Source of the DNA: Nymphaea colorata
Taxonomy: Eukaryota; Streptophyta; Magnoliopsida; Nymphaeales; Nymphaeaceae
DNA length: 60,000 nt
Direction of reading: 5' to 3'
Assembly: GCF_008831285.2 (NCBI RefSeq)
Contig: NC_045143.1
Span: 4,227,503-4,287,502 of the forward strand
A model generated the notes under the pieces. The model was not told where the DNA came from, ran no database searches, and worked only from the letters and a program-made list of their open reading frames with translations. Position 1 is the stretch's first letter. Every line of letters begins with the position of its first letter. Both the position numbers and the translations under genes were made by a program. Shown in pieces: positions 10,844 through 22,065 of this stretch.

Positions 10844-13800
10844 TGTTGGTAGGTACTTAGGTACTTTATCTCAGTCTCTCTCAATAGTCTCCGGCCCAAT
10901 GGCCCGGATTTAGTTACTACAGTGTATTGGGGCTTTGAGGGACCAACTATGGGCTGAGCTGCATCATGCTCGTCAGCTTGCTCCTTTGCCTTGGCTTTTG
11001 GCAGGAGACTTCAATTGTTTGCTTAACCCTGCAGATTCTTCCTCTCCTATCACTTCTGGTCCGTCCATGTCTGCTTTCCGCTCGTTCGTTGAAGAGTTTG
11101 GTCTTTTTGACGTGCCTCTGAATAATGGTGGATTTACTTGGTCCAACAATAGGAATCCTCCTATTTTTCGTAGGCTGGACCGTGTCTTCCTCTCGTCCGA
11201 GCTATTCTCTGTTTTTCCTTCGTCCTCCTTGGCAGGGGCGAAGCCAGGATTTCTTCTAGGGTCGGCCCAAGACGATTCGCCGGTCGGGCCAGGATCGGGC
11301 TAAGATAAGCGACGTGGAGCGACCGGTCGAGCCAAACTAAAAAAATTTGATTTTTTCAATACAATTTTTTTGTTCTGCACTCACCCGAGCCATGGCTCGG
11401 GCGGCCCCCCCTCCCTCCGCCCCTATTCCTTGGTTCTAGGACCGAGGCACTTGTCTGATCATGCTCCGTTGCCCCTTTCCCTTCTTCGGGGTAGGGCTGG
11501 TACCGGGCACGCCAGGTTCCGTTTTGAGCTTTGGTGACTCCGTGATGAGTCCTTGTGGCTGCCGTCCCTAAATGGTGGGCTCGCATCATCAATGGTAGGT
11601 GGGTTGCTTTTAGGCTCTCGCGAAAGTTACACTCCATCAGGAAGGAGCTTTTTGCCTGGAAACGCATTTTTTGGAGTGGCAAATTTTCTGAAGTGACCGT
11701 TTGGGATGAAGAGATCATGTCCATTCAGTCCTCTGACAATATTTCTGCGGATCAGTCTTCCCGTCTCCTTTGTCTCCAGTATCTTGCTCAGGAGTGGCGG
11801 GTTATGAAGTCTATCCATTGGCAACAGCGGTCTAGGTTGAGTTGGCTTTCGAATGGAGACCAGAATTCTAGATTCTTTCACTTAGCCGCCTTTCAAAGGC
11901 ACCACCAGACGTTGCTCTAGTCCATGATTATCAGGCATAGGGTTTTTCTTGGTGATGACATTCTCCAGGTTTTGACTGCTCATTTTCGAGAGTTCTACTC
12001 TAACCCTTTTCGCTTCCGTGCCCTGTTGCCAGACTTTCACCTCTCGTCCCTCTTCGTCTCGTGTGCGATCTTTCTTGAGCGGCCCTTTCTGCACCAAGAA
12101 ATCAAAAGCGCTGGTAAGGCGCCCGACATTGATGGTTTTCCTATTGAATTTTTTCGCACCTTTTGGGAGGCTTGTAGCGTTGATGTGTTTGCGTTTTGTG
12201 ATGAGTTTGCCTCCAATTCCGTCTTTCTTAAAGAATTTAATTAAGCCACCTGTGTCTTGGTGCCTAAGCATCGTAACCCTACGGATGTCACCTACTTTTG
12301 CACGATCTCCAACTTAAGCACACCTTATAAGATTATTGCTAAGTTGCTTTCCTTACGGCTTGCACCTGTTTTGCCTTCTATCATTAACTCCTTCCAGGTT
12401 GCTTTCATCAAGGGTCGACCTTTGCATGATGCAACAGTCCTCGCCAATGAGGTTGTTCACTCCCTATACTGTCTGCGTCTTCCTTGCTTCATCTTTAAGT
12501 TGGACATTTCTAAGGCTCTTGATTCGGTTAGTTAGGAGTTCCTTTCTGACCTGCTTACCCGCCTTACATTTGGTCCGTCGTTTAAACAGTGGATCCTTTC
12601 GCTTGTCACTGGAGCCCAGCTTGCGGTCTCCTTTAATGAGTTGTGTGGTGATTTCTTTTGTCTCGGTCGCGGCCTTCGTCAAGGCTGTCCGTTATCGCCT
12701 TTGCTTTTCAACTTTGTTGCCGAGTGCCTTTCTGCTTTATTCCATCACGCTGCGGTAGTTGGCTTCCTCACACAACATTCACTCCCCTACTTACAGACTT
12801 TCTCCACCCTTCAGTATGCTGACGACTTTCTCTTGTTTGACACTGCTTCTCGCCAACAGATTGTGAGAACTTGACTCATTCTTCGGGTTTTTGAGCTCAT
12901 CTCGGGTCTTTCTATTAATTCTTCTAAGTGTCAGCTTTCCCTCATCCACGCGGATCCGACCACAGTACTTCTTGTGGAAGCTTGCTTTGAATGTAACGCT
13001 GCTGGCCTGCCTGTGGAATATTTGGGTCTTCAGATTACGTTGTTGCCTTCTGCACCCTCCTTTTGGGATGGAGTGGAGCAGAAACTTGCTAATCGTCTTC
13101 AGTGTTGGCAAGGAAAACAACTTTCTCTCCCAAGTCGTATTACTCTTGCTAAACACTGCCTCGCATCTGTTCCCCTCCATGTTCTGGCGGTCTTTCGACC
13201 TCTTGTAGCTGTTTTGAATAGGTTTGACAGAATCATTCATAATTTCATCTGGGATGGTGAATGACATTCAGATCACCTTGTGCGTTGGGATATGGTTGTC
13301 TTTCTGCATCTTCTTGAGGGTGTTGAGGTTACCAACCTTAGTCGAGCTTGTGAGTCTTATCTGTGTTCTTGGTGGTGGCGTTGGCAATTTAGCACTCTCC
13401 CATCACCCTATTCATTTGCTCCAAATTTCACCTGCATTCCCCTAGTGTTTGGAGTGGTTCCATCTCCCACATCTCTCCATCTCAATTTTGGTGCGACCTG
13501 TTTTCCGCCCTTCCTCTTTTCCTCCGCCTTGCTGACCTCCCATCGTTTGCACCCCTTCCTGGTTTCTCACCTTCTCGGAGTTTTACTTTTTCTTCTTGCT
13601 ACCTGGCTTCCTTTGGTTCTTCCGTGACATCGCTCCTATCTCGATTCCTTTGGTCTCCTGGCCATTTTCCTCGTGCCATTGCTTTTGTTTGGCTTCTTCT
13701 TGCTGGCCACATCAACACTTTTGACCACTTACAGTACTTTGGCATTAGTTTAGCTAACTAGTGTCCTTTCTGTCTCGCCGCGGCTGAGTCTCGGGTACAC

Positions 13801-14235
13801 CTTTTTACATCTTGTCATTTCTTCTTTAGTATCATTGCCTGACTCACATTTTATTCGTCTTCTTTTTCTCTTTTGTCATTCCCCCAACTTGGCTGTTTCT
13901 TGGAGTCGTGTTTGGAGGTTGTGGCTCATTTCAGCTTGGTGGTGCATTTGGGAGGAGCGCAACAACAAGGTCTTCAGGGGCACATTCTCTTCGCTGGAGT
14001 CTGTAGCTCGTCTTGTGCAGGGAGATATTCAGTTTGCCATTCAGCTGCGGCGTCGTCCTCTTTCTGCGGCTGGGTGGTGTTGCCGTTCTGTCCTTCCACT
14101 CTCTTTCCACCCCTCTTATTTTATTTTTTCTTACGTTGTATTGTATATTTATTCTTTTGCTTCTGTCTTGCGGTTTGTTACTGTAGTTAGGGGACTTCTT
14201 GTCCCCAAATTTTGATATACATTCTCATTTTATCG
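10844..14235 (+). mobile_element. L1-type LINE, 5'-truncated and inactive
   Basis: Non-LTR retrotransposon remnant. The pieces follow the order of plant L1 ORF2. The endonuclease part has WLLAGDFNCLL near 11000, GGFTWSN and RRLDRVF near 11130-11190, and SDHAP near 11455. A linker reads SWLSNGDQNSRFFH near 11850. The reverse transcriptase has APDIDGFPIEFF near 12120, FKLDISKA near 12495, GLRQGCPLSPLLFN near 12670 and the catalytic YADD near 12818. A C-terminal region ends in a WxxWxxW-like helix near 13920. Several frameshifts and stops (for example at 11534, 12535 and 12872) break it. The N-terminal endonuclease and ORF1 are missing, as usual for 5' truncation. It sits inside a CT tract (TCTCTCTCT on both sides), which hides the target duplication. 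Confidence 0.9.
11233..11427. mobile_element. Small MITE-like element nested in the LINE
   Basis: A 195-base insertion interrupts the LINE endonuclease between VFPSSSL and LGPRHLSDHAP. It is flanked by the direct repeat CCTTGG (11227-11232 and 11428-11433). Its ends are inverted (AGGGGCG at the left, CGCCCCT at the right). It has no coding capacity. A related element lies at 29395-29576, with a worn copy near 41110-41290. Confidence 0.7.
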
Positions 14236-14259
14236 TCTCTCTCTCTCTCTCTCTCTCTC
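14236..14259. repeat. (CT)n microsatellite at the LINE 3' junction
   Basis: Twelve CT units. The flanking sequence (ATTG-AATCCTTCTTTTTG) equals that at about 19050, which shows the empty site before the LINE inserted. Confidence 0.85.
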
Positions 14260-15039
14260 ATTGAAATCCTTCTTTTTGAGCTCCCCATGTTCCAGATTTG
14301 AATCAAAATTCAACTAGATTTTTTTAAAATTTAAAGTTATATTTGAATCTGAATCTTACTACATGTCATTTTGTAAATTCGAATCCAATCAGAGTTCTTA
14401 ATTGGATGTTTACAAGTCTGATTATTTTAAGATTTAAATATAAGTCCCTTAAAAAGGTGGACTATCTTACTGCACACAAGTAGAGTTGACCTTGAGCTTG
14501 GCCAACTCAAACCCAAATCATCTCAAAAAGCTCGAGCCTTAGCTCAACTCGAGTCGACCTTCTTATAGCAAGCTCGAGCTCGACTCGACTACACAAAATC
14601 AAGCTCGAACTCGACTCATTTAACTGATGTAACCCGTTTAGACATTAACTCATGTAAGAATTAACTCGTGTATGTGTTAAACTCTTGTAATTGTGAAAAT
14701 TTATTTTTATCCTAATAGTTAAAATTGGTGGACTGGTTTTGACTCTATTATATAGAGTACCAGTTTAGGAGTCGAGTCAAGTATAAACAAGTCAAAGAAC
14801 TTAGACTTGTATAGAAAAAGAGTCGAGCACTACTTCATGCATCAAACTTTAGTGGATGATTATTGGATGATTAGTAAGTCAGGATCAAGAGATAATATCA
14901 TGGGGCATGAAGAAAGTAATCTTTAAAAAAAAAAAAAAAAAAGATCACGGATCATTCGAAAATGAAAGGGAATGGTCGGCTCTTGGATGAAGTTGAAGGG
15001 CAGATATCCGCACAAGGTAGGGCGGAGGCGAACTCCATG
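14260..15039. other. Spacer upstream of pseudogene B, with a CTCGAG-rich repeat
   Basis: No gene. 14480-14640 is rich in CTCGAGCTCGACTCG-like words, a worn dispersed repeat also seen near 470-545. 14870-15039 is the decayed laccase promoter block: the GATAATATCATGGGGCA segment found before C and D is present, but what would be the G-box reads CATGAA. Confidence 0.6.
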
Positions 15040-15048
15040 TATATCAAA
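15040..15048 (+). promoter_or_regulatory. Decayed TATA box of pseudogene B
   Basis: TATATCAAA, 61 bases before the ATG at 15101, aligns with TATATAAA at the same distance in C, D, E and F. One substitution breaks the box. Confidence 0.7.
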
Positions 15049-15100
15049 CCCCACTAGCCGTGGGGGGACTGTGTCAAAGGACAAGACTCCAGCGAGGACG

Positions 15101-17106
15101 ATGGAGCGGAGAGGACTCGTCCTGAAGCTACTGCAAAGCCTCTGGTTGCTTCTTTCGCCTTGGCTGTTCCGGCCGGTTCTTGCCGAAGTTCACTACCACG
15201 AGTGGCTTGTGAGTATCAGAACCGATCGTTCCACTGGCTTCATTAGCTTTCTCATTAGCCATTCTTCTGCTTGTTTGGCACGGTACTCATACACATACAC
15301 ATAATAAACCCTCCCTGAGATGTTATTTTCTCCCGCCCTGAAATCTGCAGCTGAAGAAGAGAACGTCTGAAGCTCGATCGCCGCATTGAACTTCCTATGC
15401 GAATGGAGTTGATCTTCTTCTTCTTTCTTCTTTCGATTTTGAAGTTCCCGGAGAGGGCAATGACTCACTACCAAGACTTGGTAGTAAGTAGTTCAATTCC
15501 ACACTCTTACTGATGCCTAGTTAGACTCTCGTCAAGCGAAGGGGTAAAGATACTAGTTTTAGAGTTTTTTTACACTGCTATGCCAGCGACAATGTCTCTC
15601 GGGTGCAGTTTCTTCGAATCACGAACTAAAAACTAACAAATCCATGTCCAGAAAGTGCTTCTAATGTGAATCATTTGTTGTTGCAGGTGGCTCCACCTCC
15701 ATTCACAAGACTTTGTGCACTAAGGCGATGTTAACAGTCAATGGCCAGTTTCCCGGGCCTGCTTTATACGTGAACAAGGGTGACATATTGGTAATCAATG
15801 CGTATAACCAAGCTCCCTATCCCGTCACCATCCATTGGTACCAATCGATGAAGCTTTTACTTATTCGAACATTTCAGATTCAGATCTACCTTCTTCTCGT
15901 TTGATAGGAAAAGAAACATTTTTTAATTAAAAAAGAAACATTTTCTTATTAAAAAATCTTTTTTTATTTAAACTGTTTAAAAACCGTTCCAGATCTACCA
16001 ATGATCTTGTGCACTACGGGTTCTTAGAACTGATGGAATTTTGTGACGTAGTTTTGGTGCTCATGATTTTGGGATGTGATGGAATATTGTTATGTTATTT
16101 CTGGTTCATCGATTGGCTAGACAAATGTGTGTTATTTAACTGTTCAAATCTTTACTTTATATTTCTAGTTCTTATAAGTAGTACTTTTAGAGAGATAGAG
16201 ACAAAATGCACGAAAGTTTTATTGATTTTGTGCAATGAAAACAACCTGTGTTTAAAGAAATAAACAAAAAGTTATTTTCTCAGTCTAGAACCTCGAAGGG
16301 TAAATCTCTTCATATCTATTATTTTACCATGACCTTTGCTTTATATTTCTAGTTCCAAGTATACATATAGAAAGATATATAGAAAGAAAAATCCATGAAA
16401 GCTTCTTTATTCTATCCGAACAAATTAAGGTGATTAATTTTCTGAAACTAAAATTTCAAAGGATGCATCTCCTTGATGTACTTTTACAATGAACAAGAAG
16501 GGAAACAGGCAGTCCAAATAATAAACAAACAAGCCTTAGAGTGACACATTGTAATTCACATTCAGCTTCGCTGTTTATACCCTCAGTGTTAGCATGACAT
16601 GAGACATGGATGCAGAAACGACCGGCAAGTTATAGAAGATTCAACGATAATCCTTTAGATGAACGGAATTCGTGAATTATAGGGAAAAAAAAGGTCCCGG
16701 TAATCAGTTTACTAACCACACGTAAGAACAGAAAACAGAAGTTGGCAGCAACTTGATACATGTCTTTTTGTTGGTAGGAAGATCTTACAAGCTAATGCTA
16801 CAAACTGATTTTCTTTCTTTCTTTTTTCTCCTGCTATATAGTTCCAACAACATTCTTGTTTTGAAAGAGAAGCCCTGCTTTATTTATCTCCTGCAAACGC
16901 CTGTTTGGCTACACTGTCACTTGGACAACCATTACGTTTGGGGAATCCTAGGAGTTTTTGTGGTCATGGACGGTCCGACGCCCGAAACGAGCATGCTGCC
17001 TCCACCAGCCTACATGTCGCAATGTTCTGATGTAGAGCTCATCCAAGAGAGCCCACAATCTTCTGCAGATCCAGAGAAGCGTAGGCAAATGTTTATGCAG
17101 AACTAA
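15101..17106 (+). pseudogene. Laccase pseudogene B (exons 1, 2 and 6 only)
   Basis: Exon 1 (15101-15208) is open and reads MERRGLVLKLL, a hydrophobic core and AEVHYHEWL, with a GTGAGT donor. A second first exon lies at 15397-15483. Exon 2 (15687-15837) is 151 bases instead of 152. A one-base deletion near 15710, in the stretch matching LCETKEI of C, shifts the frame, after which [19 protein letters not shown] is read in another frame. Exons 3, 4 and 5 are absent. An exon 6-like piece (16901-17106) reads VWLHCHLDNHYVWG, one leucine codon short, with no AG acceptor before it. It ends after a long tail (QCSDVELIQESPQ and beyond). Two of the four copper segments are missing, so it cannot make an enzyme. 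Its DN in HCHLDNH differs from the HCHLERH of A, C and E, so it comes from a separate laccase lineage. Confidence 0.85.
15397..15483 (+). pseudogene. Second, different laccase first exon in B
   Basis: An 87-base open exon, MRMELIFFFFLLSILKF then PERAMTHYQDLV, with a GTAAGT donor in phase 0, which fits exon 2 at 15687. It lies 188 bases after the donor of the first exon 1. It encodes a different signal peptide, and HYQD stands where HYHE is found in the others. A worn copy lies at 58085-58163, so it was once the first exon of a distinct laccase. Confidence 0.75.
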
Positions 17107-17911
17107 AGTTGTTTGTGAATTTATGGGATTGTTACTCCGTCGACATGACATCTACTTGTTCTTCTAAGCCAATAAGAGCTCCATTCACAACTTTTCAACA
17201 AGCCGAGAATTCAACACCCAGAGCGCGTCTTCTTCAGCACAATCGTTTAGTGCTGCTCCGTATGAAAGCAGTCCTTTTCTGTAAATCTCTATGTCCTTTC
17301 TGTAAGAAACTTAACCACCCAATATGCAGAAAAGAGAAAACAATGGAGTAAAATGATTTGGATAATGAAATCGACCAACAACCGGTATAAAAAGTCAAGA
17401 ATTGGATAATCTAAACACATGGAAATTGGATTCGCTCCAACAGGATAGTCAGATAGAGCTCTGAAAACCAAAATGCGGACAATACATACTGAAAACTTTA
17501 CTTCTTCAAGGAAGTCCAGATACTTCTTACCTTTTTCGGATATTAACTTTTTCTTATATGCTTTTGAAGATCTCTCCTAATGTTTGATATGACGCTAAAA
17601 TTTTCAAATGAAGCATTACACTACATGAATGTCGTTCTGCCAAAAGTTAAATTGCATAGATGTAATCTCCGTCTATGTGATCTAAGCATACGTTATTCTG
17701 TGCAAACATGTTTTGTTTAGAAAATAGGAGATGATTTTGTATCAATTTCAATATATTTTGTTAGAGTACGAAAATCGCATTTGAGTCGTTAACTTTCATG
17801 AAAAATACTAATGTTAAGAGAACAAATTTGATAAGATATTGTGTGCAGTGGTAAAAAGGTACTTTTTTTCCAACCAAACCACACAAATCAACCGGTGGTG
17901 GGTGACAAACC
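17107..17911 (+). other. 3' flank of pseudogene B
   Basis: No gene. 17107-17520 is closely matched by 31930-32340 after pseudogene B'. 17540-17870 is matched by 10150-10430 and 32360-32640, so this block occurs at least three times in the window. Confidence 0.7.
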
Positions 17912-18875
17912 AATGAACGCGCCTTTTCATTTGCCTTTCAGTTTTACATTTATGGCCCTTCTCGCCTCTTAAATGTAAAACTGCCTACTATTGGGGCCGT
18001 TTGATGGCCTGGAAAAATACTATTCACCCGGAAAAATACTATTCACCCAGTTGTCACGTGTCGTATTTACATGGTCCCTGTTATAATTGTCCATACTTGC
18101 CCGGATTCTTTTATATATGTATATTGCTGCCAGTAGGAACTTGCGTCTGTCATCAGACGCAACAGCTAGCAACTGCTGCAGTCGGGTTGTGTGTTCTTTG
18201 TCGTTTGCAGACACATGTGCAAAATGCAACCAAGTACAAAGTCGGCAGGTCGGTAGGTGCTAAGCACCCGCCGGTATTCATTACAGATGAAAATGTACTA
18301 CAGGGATTTCAATAGGAGGAATATATGGTCCTCCTTTTTCTGAAGAATCTGGTGGGCCTTTCTTGTTCAACATGCTTTCTTCCATTCATGTCAGATATTG
18401 CATTTATCAAATAATAAATTTGCAAACAAGTTTGGTATGATAACTTACGTATTCATATGGTCCCTGTTATAATTGTCCATACTTCCCCGATTCTTTTATA
18501 TATATATATTGCTGCCAGTAGGAACTTGCGTCTGTCATCAGACGCAACAGCTAGCAACTACTGCAGTCGGGTTGTGTGTTCTTTGTCGTTTGCCGACACA
18601 TGTGCCAAATGCAATCAAAGTACAAAGTCGGCAGGTCGGTAGGTGCTAAGCACCCGGTATTCATTAAGAGGCGAGAATGGCCATAAATGTAAAACTGCCT
18701 ACTAAAAGGAAAGGCAAATGAAAAGGCGCGTTCACAAATTTATTATTTGATAAATTCAATATCTGACATGAGTGGAAGAAAGCATGTTGAACAAGAAAGG
18801 CCCACCAGATTCTTCAGAAAAAGCTGATAGAGGAGGACCATATCCATATATTCCTCCTATTGAGATCCCTGTAGT
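17912..18875. repeat. Inverted-repeat region with an internal direct duplication
   Basis: Outer arms 17912-17975 and 18665-18735 are inverted copies (GCGCCTTTTCATTTGCC against GGCAAATGAAAAGGCGC). A second inverted pair is 18299-18430 and 18730-18875, about 130 bases with few mismatches (for example GAACAAGAAAGGCCCACCAG in the right arm). Between them a block of about 210 bases occurs twice in direct orientation (18071-18282 and 18455-18663). Each copy holds a short perfect hairpin, TTGCGTCTG-TCAT-CAGACGCAA. At 10555-10660 and 32700-32830 the same block is in the opposite orientation, so the segment was inverted and copied here. Confidence 0.8.
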
Positions 18876-20793
18876 ACCTTTCCATCCAGGGCCGTTTGAT
18901 GGCCTGGAAAAGTACTATTTACCTGGAAAAATACTATTCACACAGTAACATCTTCCCGTGTGTTATTTGTCACTCTCACATTTCTGAAGTTCAGAACGAT
19001 AGACTTTCCTAGACATACCAGCGGCTTCTCTATCTCTCTCTCACACACACATTGGAATCCTTCTTTTTGAGCTCCCCATGCATCTCCATGGAAGAGTGTC
19101 AAAGTTGTGAAAGAGTATCAAGATGATTGTGTATATATATATAGCTGATTTAGTTTCAAAAATTAAGGAGCTTAGATCGCATGATACCTGACTTGAATTG
19201 GTGACATCTTCCTGTATACATACTTAGAAAATGGTTAAGCATGAGACGCTTAGGTGCCAGATCTATCATGAATTATATTGGCCGTTGATTGTTCTAAGAT
19301 CGATGGTTTAAAAAAAAATCAAGAAGAAAAAGTTGTTAATTAATACTAGGCAACTAAAATATCATATCTCCTTTTTTTTCCCTTGGTATTTTTTGGTCAT
19401 TCTTCTTGTAATGATCTATGCTAAGATGATTTCTTGAGGGTGTCACGCCTACTAGTATCTACCAATTTGTCTAAATACTTATACGTTTAGTAAAATAATA
19501 ATGAAGATACATTAACAGAATGAGAGTAACAACTGTATGCGGTCGATGAGGCAGCAAATTCTTGACAGTATCTATGTGTCATCCGCATAGAAATGGATCG
19601 AAGATGCAAGTTGTCTGATAAGAGAGGAGGCTGGAGCGCCCCTCTCCGTTTGAAGATTAGACGAGACTAGAAGGTAGTGGTTCTCATTCATCAACAAACT
19701 GCCCGCATAATGCGTTACTACTTGCCTCGCGAGGCGATTATAGGGATTGTATTGTCATTGCCAAACGTTGCCTATAATTCCAACTCTTTCTCCATCTCAA
19801 CTAATAGTTGTCGGAAGTACTTTATTGTCATTCTCAACAAGTTTTATTATCTCGCTCACCTACTTTCTTTAATGAAGCTCTCTCTCTCAAGCAAAATTTC
19901 TAGATACTAAGCAGTCCAGTGATATTGGGACTTCATAGGTCAGAACCAAGGAATCAGTTAGATATGTTGCAATTAGCAACCAAGTACCTAATTAGTTGCT
20001 AGATATTGTGATACTAGAGCCAATTTCATTACATCAAGACGAATGAGTGGATGATGATTCTCGTTATTCAAAGTCACCCAACTATCCAATTAAGATTATC
20101 TAAAGCATATCATATGCTTGAAAGAAAAACGAGGAGCAAGGGATGTGAACTAATAGTATATGACAAAAATATTAATAATGTATTTTTCCTTATTTTTTTC
20201 TCAACCATCTATCAAGTTAAATCTAATGATCTTGATTACTTGAAAATGGTACCTTTTTTTTAAAATGGTACCTTTTTTTTATAGAGAATGCAACCCACAG
20301 TCATATATGCAATATTGGTGAAACCCTTACTATTTAGCTTATATTTATATCCACATTCAATTATCAATAATGAACAATGCACAAGGGCAAACAATGCAAG
20401 TAGTACTTTGCTTCGAAGAGCTCGGAACCTGCTTTTATTTTATTTTATTTTATTTTATTTTTGGATATATAGGATCCAAGGATTCGTTTCTCCACTATCT
20501 ATAGCTTTCTAGTGTCGGTTGGCCAGTTTTTCAAAATCTAATTTCACAGATGAAGTTGGTACGATCAGTGTACCTAAATGTAAGTCAAAGAAAAAAAGAT
20601 CAATAAAAATCGATGCACAAACTAAATCTTTTGAAGATTTTAAAGTCGACGAATTTGTAGTGTTTCAAACTTAGGGGCCCATAAAATATAATTAGTACAT
20701 CGAACTTAGTAGATTGTTTTAGACCAATAAGTCAGGATCTCAATATTGAGTTTTTGGTATCGTCATTAACATTCGAGAGATAATATCATGGGG
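18876..20793. other. Spacer between pseudogene B and laccase C
   Basis: No supported gene. A GGGCCGTTTGATGGCC block at about 18890 repeats the one at about 17994. 19020-19080 is the empty-site counterpart of the LINE insertion. A GAGCTTAGATCGC block at about 19167 recurs near 29640, 33050, 41350 and 42915. Near 20429-20462 is a (TTTTA)n run. 19090-20790 is matched by 32940-33940 before D, which lacks about 0.5 kb of it. Confidence 0.65.
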
Positions 20794-20799
20794 CACGTG
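20794..20799 (+). promoter_or_regulatory. G-box (CACGTG) in laccase C promoter
   Basis: CACGTG at about -171 from the ATG, inside a block (ATCATGGGGCACGTGGAAG) shared with D. G-boxes bind bHLH and bZIP factors in plants. The same site reads CACGAG in E and F. Binding is inferred, not shown. Confidence 0.55.
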
Positions 20800-20902
20800 G
20801 AAGTTACTTTTTTTAAAAGAAAAAGTAAAAATTCACGGGAAGTGGAAGGGGATTGTTGGTTGACGTTGAAGAGCAGATACCCGCACCAGGTAGAACTCCA
20901 TG

Positions 20903-20910
20903 TATATAAA
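20903..20910 (+). promoter_or_regulatory. TATA box of laccase C
   Basis: TATATAAA, 62 bases before the ATG at 20965, leaving room for a 5' UTR of about 30 bases. Confidence 0.8.
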
Positions 20911-20964
20911 ACCCCCACTAGCCGTGGGGGGACTGCGACAAAGGACAAGACTCCAGCAAGGACG

Positions 20965-21983
20965 ATGGAGCGAAGAGGAATCGTCCTGAAGCTACTGCAA
21001 AGCCTCTGGTTCCTTCTTTCGCCTTGGCTGTTCCCGCCGGTTCTTGCCGAAGTTCACTACCACGAGTGGCTTGTGAGTATCAGAACCGATCGTTCCACTG
21101 GCTTCATTAGCCTTCTCATTCGCCATTCTTCTGCTTGTTTGCCACGGTACTCATACACATACACATAATAAACCCGCCCTGAGATGTTCCTTTCTCCCGT
21201 CCTGCAAAAGGAGATACTTCTTACCTTTACCGGTGAAATGACAACAATATTGGTGACCTGCAAATTATGATTTACTTGTTTCATTGTTGTGGGTGTTACT
21301 AGTGTGAAGCTAGATTTTTTTTTTTTTGTAAAGCATTAAATATATAATTAACAAATTTTTAGTTGACCTTAAGACAGTGATCTAAGCCTGGTGGAACTGC
21401 ACCATATAACTTAACCTAGGTTTACCTTTATTCAATATGTAAATTCAAAGTTTTTAGATTGAGCTCCATAAAACAAACGCTGCACGGAACCCTTACCCAT
21501 CTAGCATAGCGCTCCTATACTTTTAAAGGCTATATGTGGGAGGAGGAAGACATAGAGTGGTTTCCTACTAAGATAAGCGAGAAACTTAGAAGTTATTTTT
21601 CCATTTCCTCCAAATTTTGGGCAACATGCAAAAGTGGTGTGTTCGACCCCGAACATGCAGCTTGCACTTTAGCATGCACTTTGGAATGATGATCCGATGT
21701 TCCTGGTCTCTATCACGGTAAAACTCTGTCAGCCTCCTTCAACTTCATTCCTACACCAGCCTTGAAGCTAGCCGGGAGATTTCTTTCTTGCTTTAGATTT
21801 GACGATGAGTTTTTCGCTTTCTCCGTGCTTTTCCCCACTCTCACCCTAGTGGACATTATGACACATTGAAGGGCGGTCTTGGTAGGGCCCTGACCCACCT
21901 ATAAGTGGAAAAGTAAATTTTACTGTTAATATTTTTAAAAATTTAAGCTGCTATAGAAATTAAAAAAGGAATATGGTGGGGTG

Positions 21984-22065
<82 letters not shown>

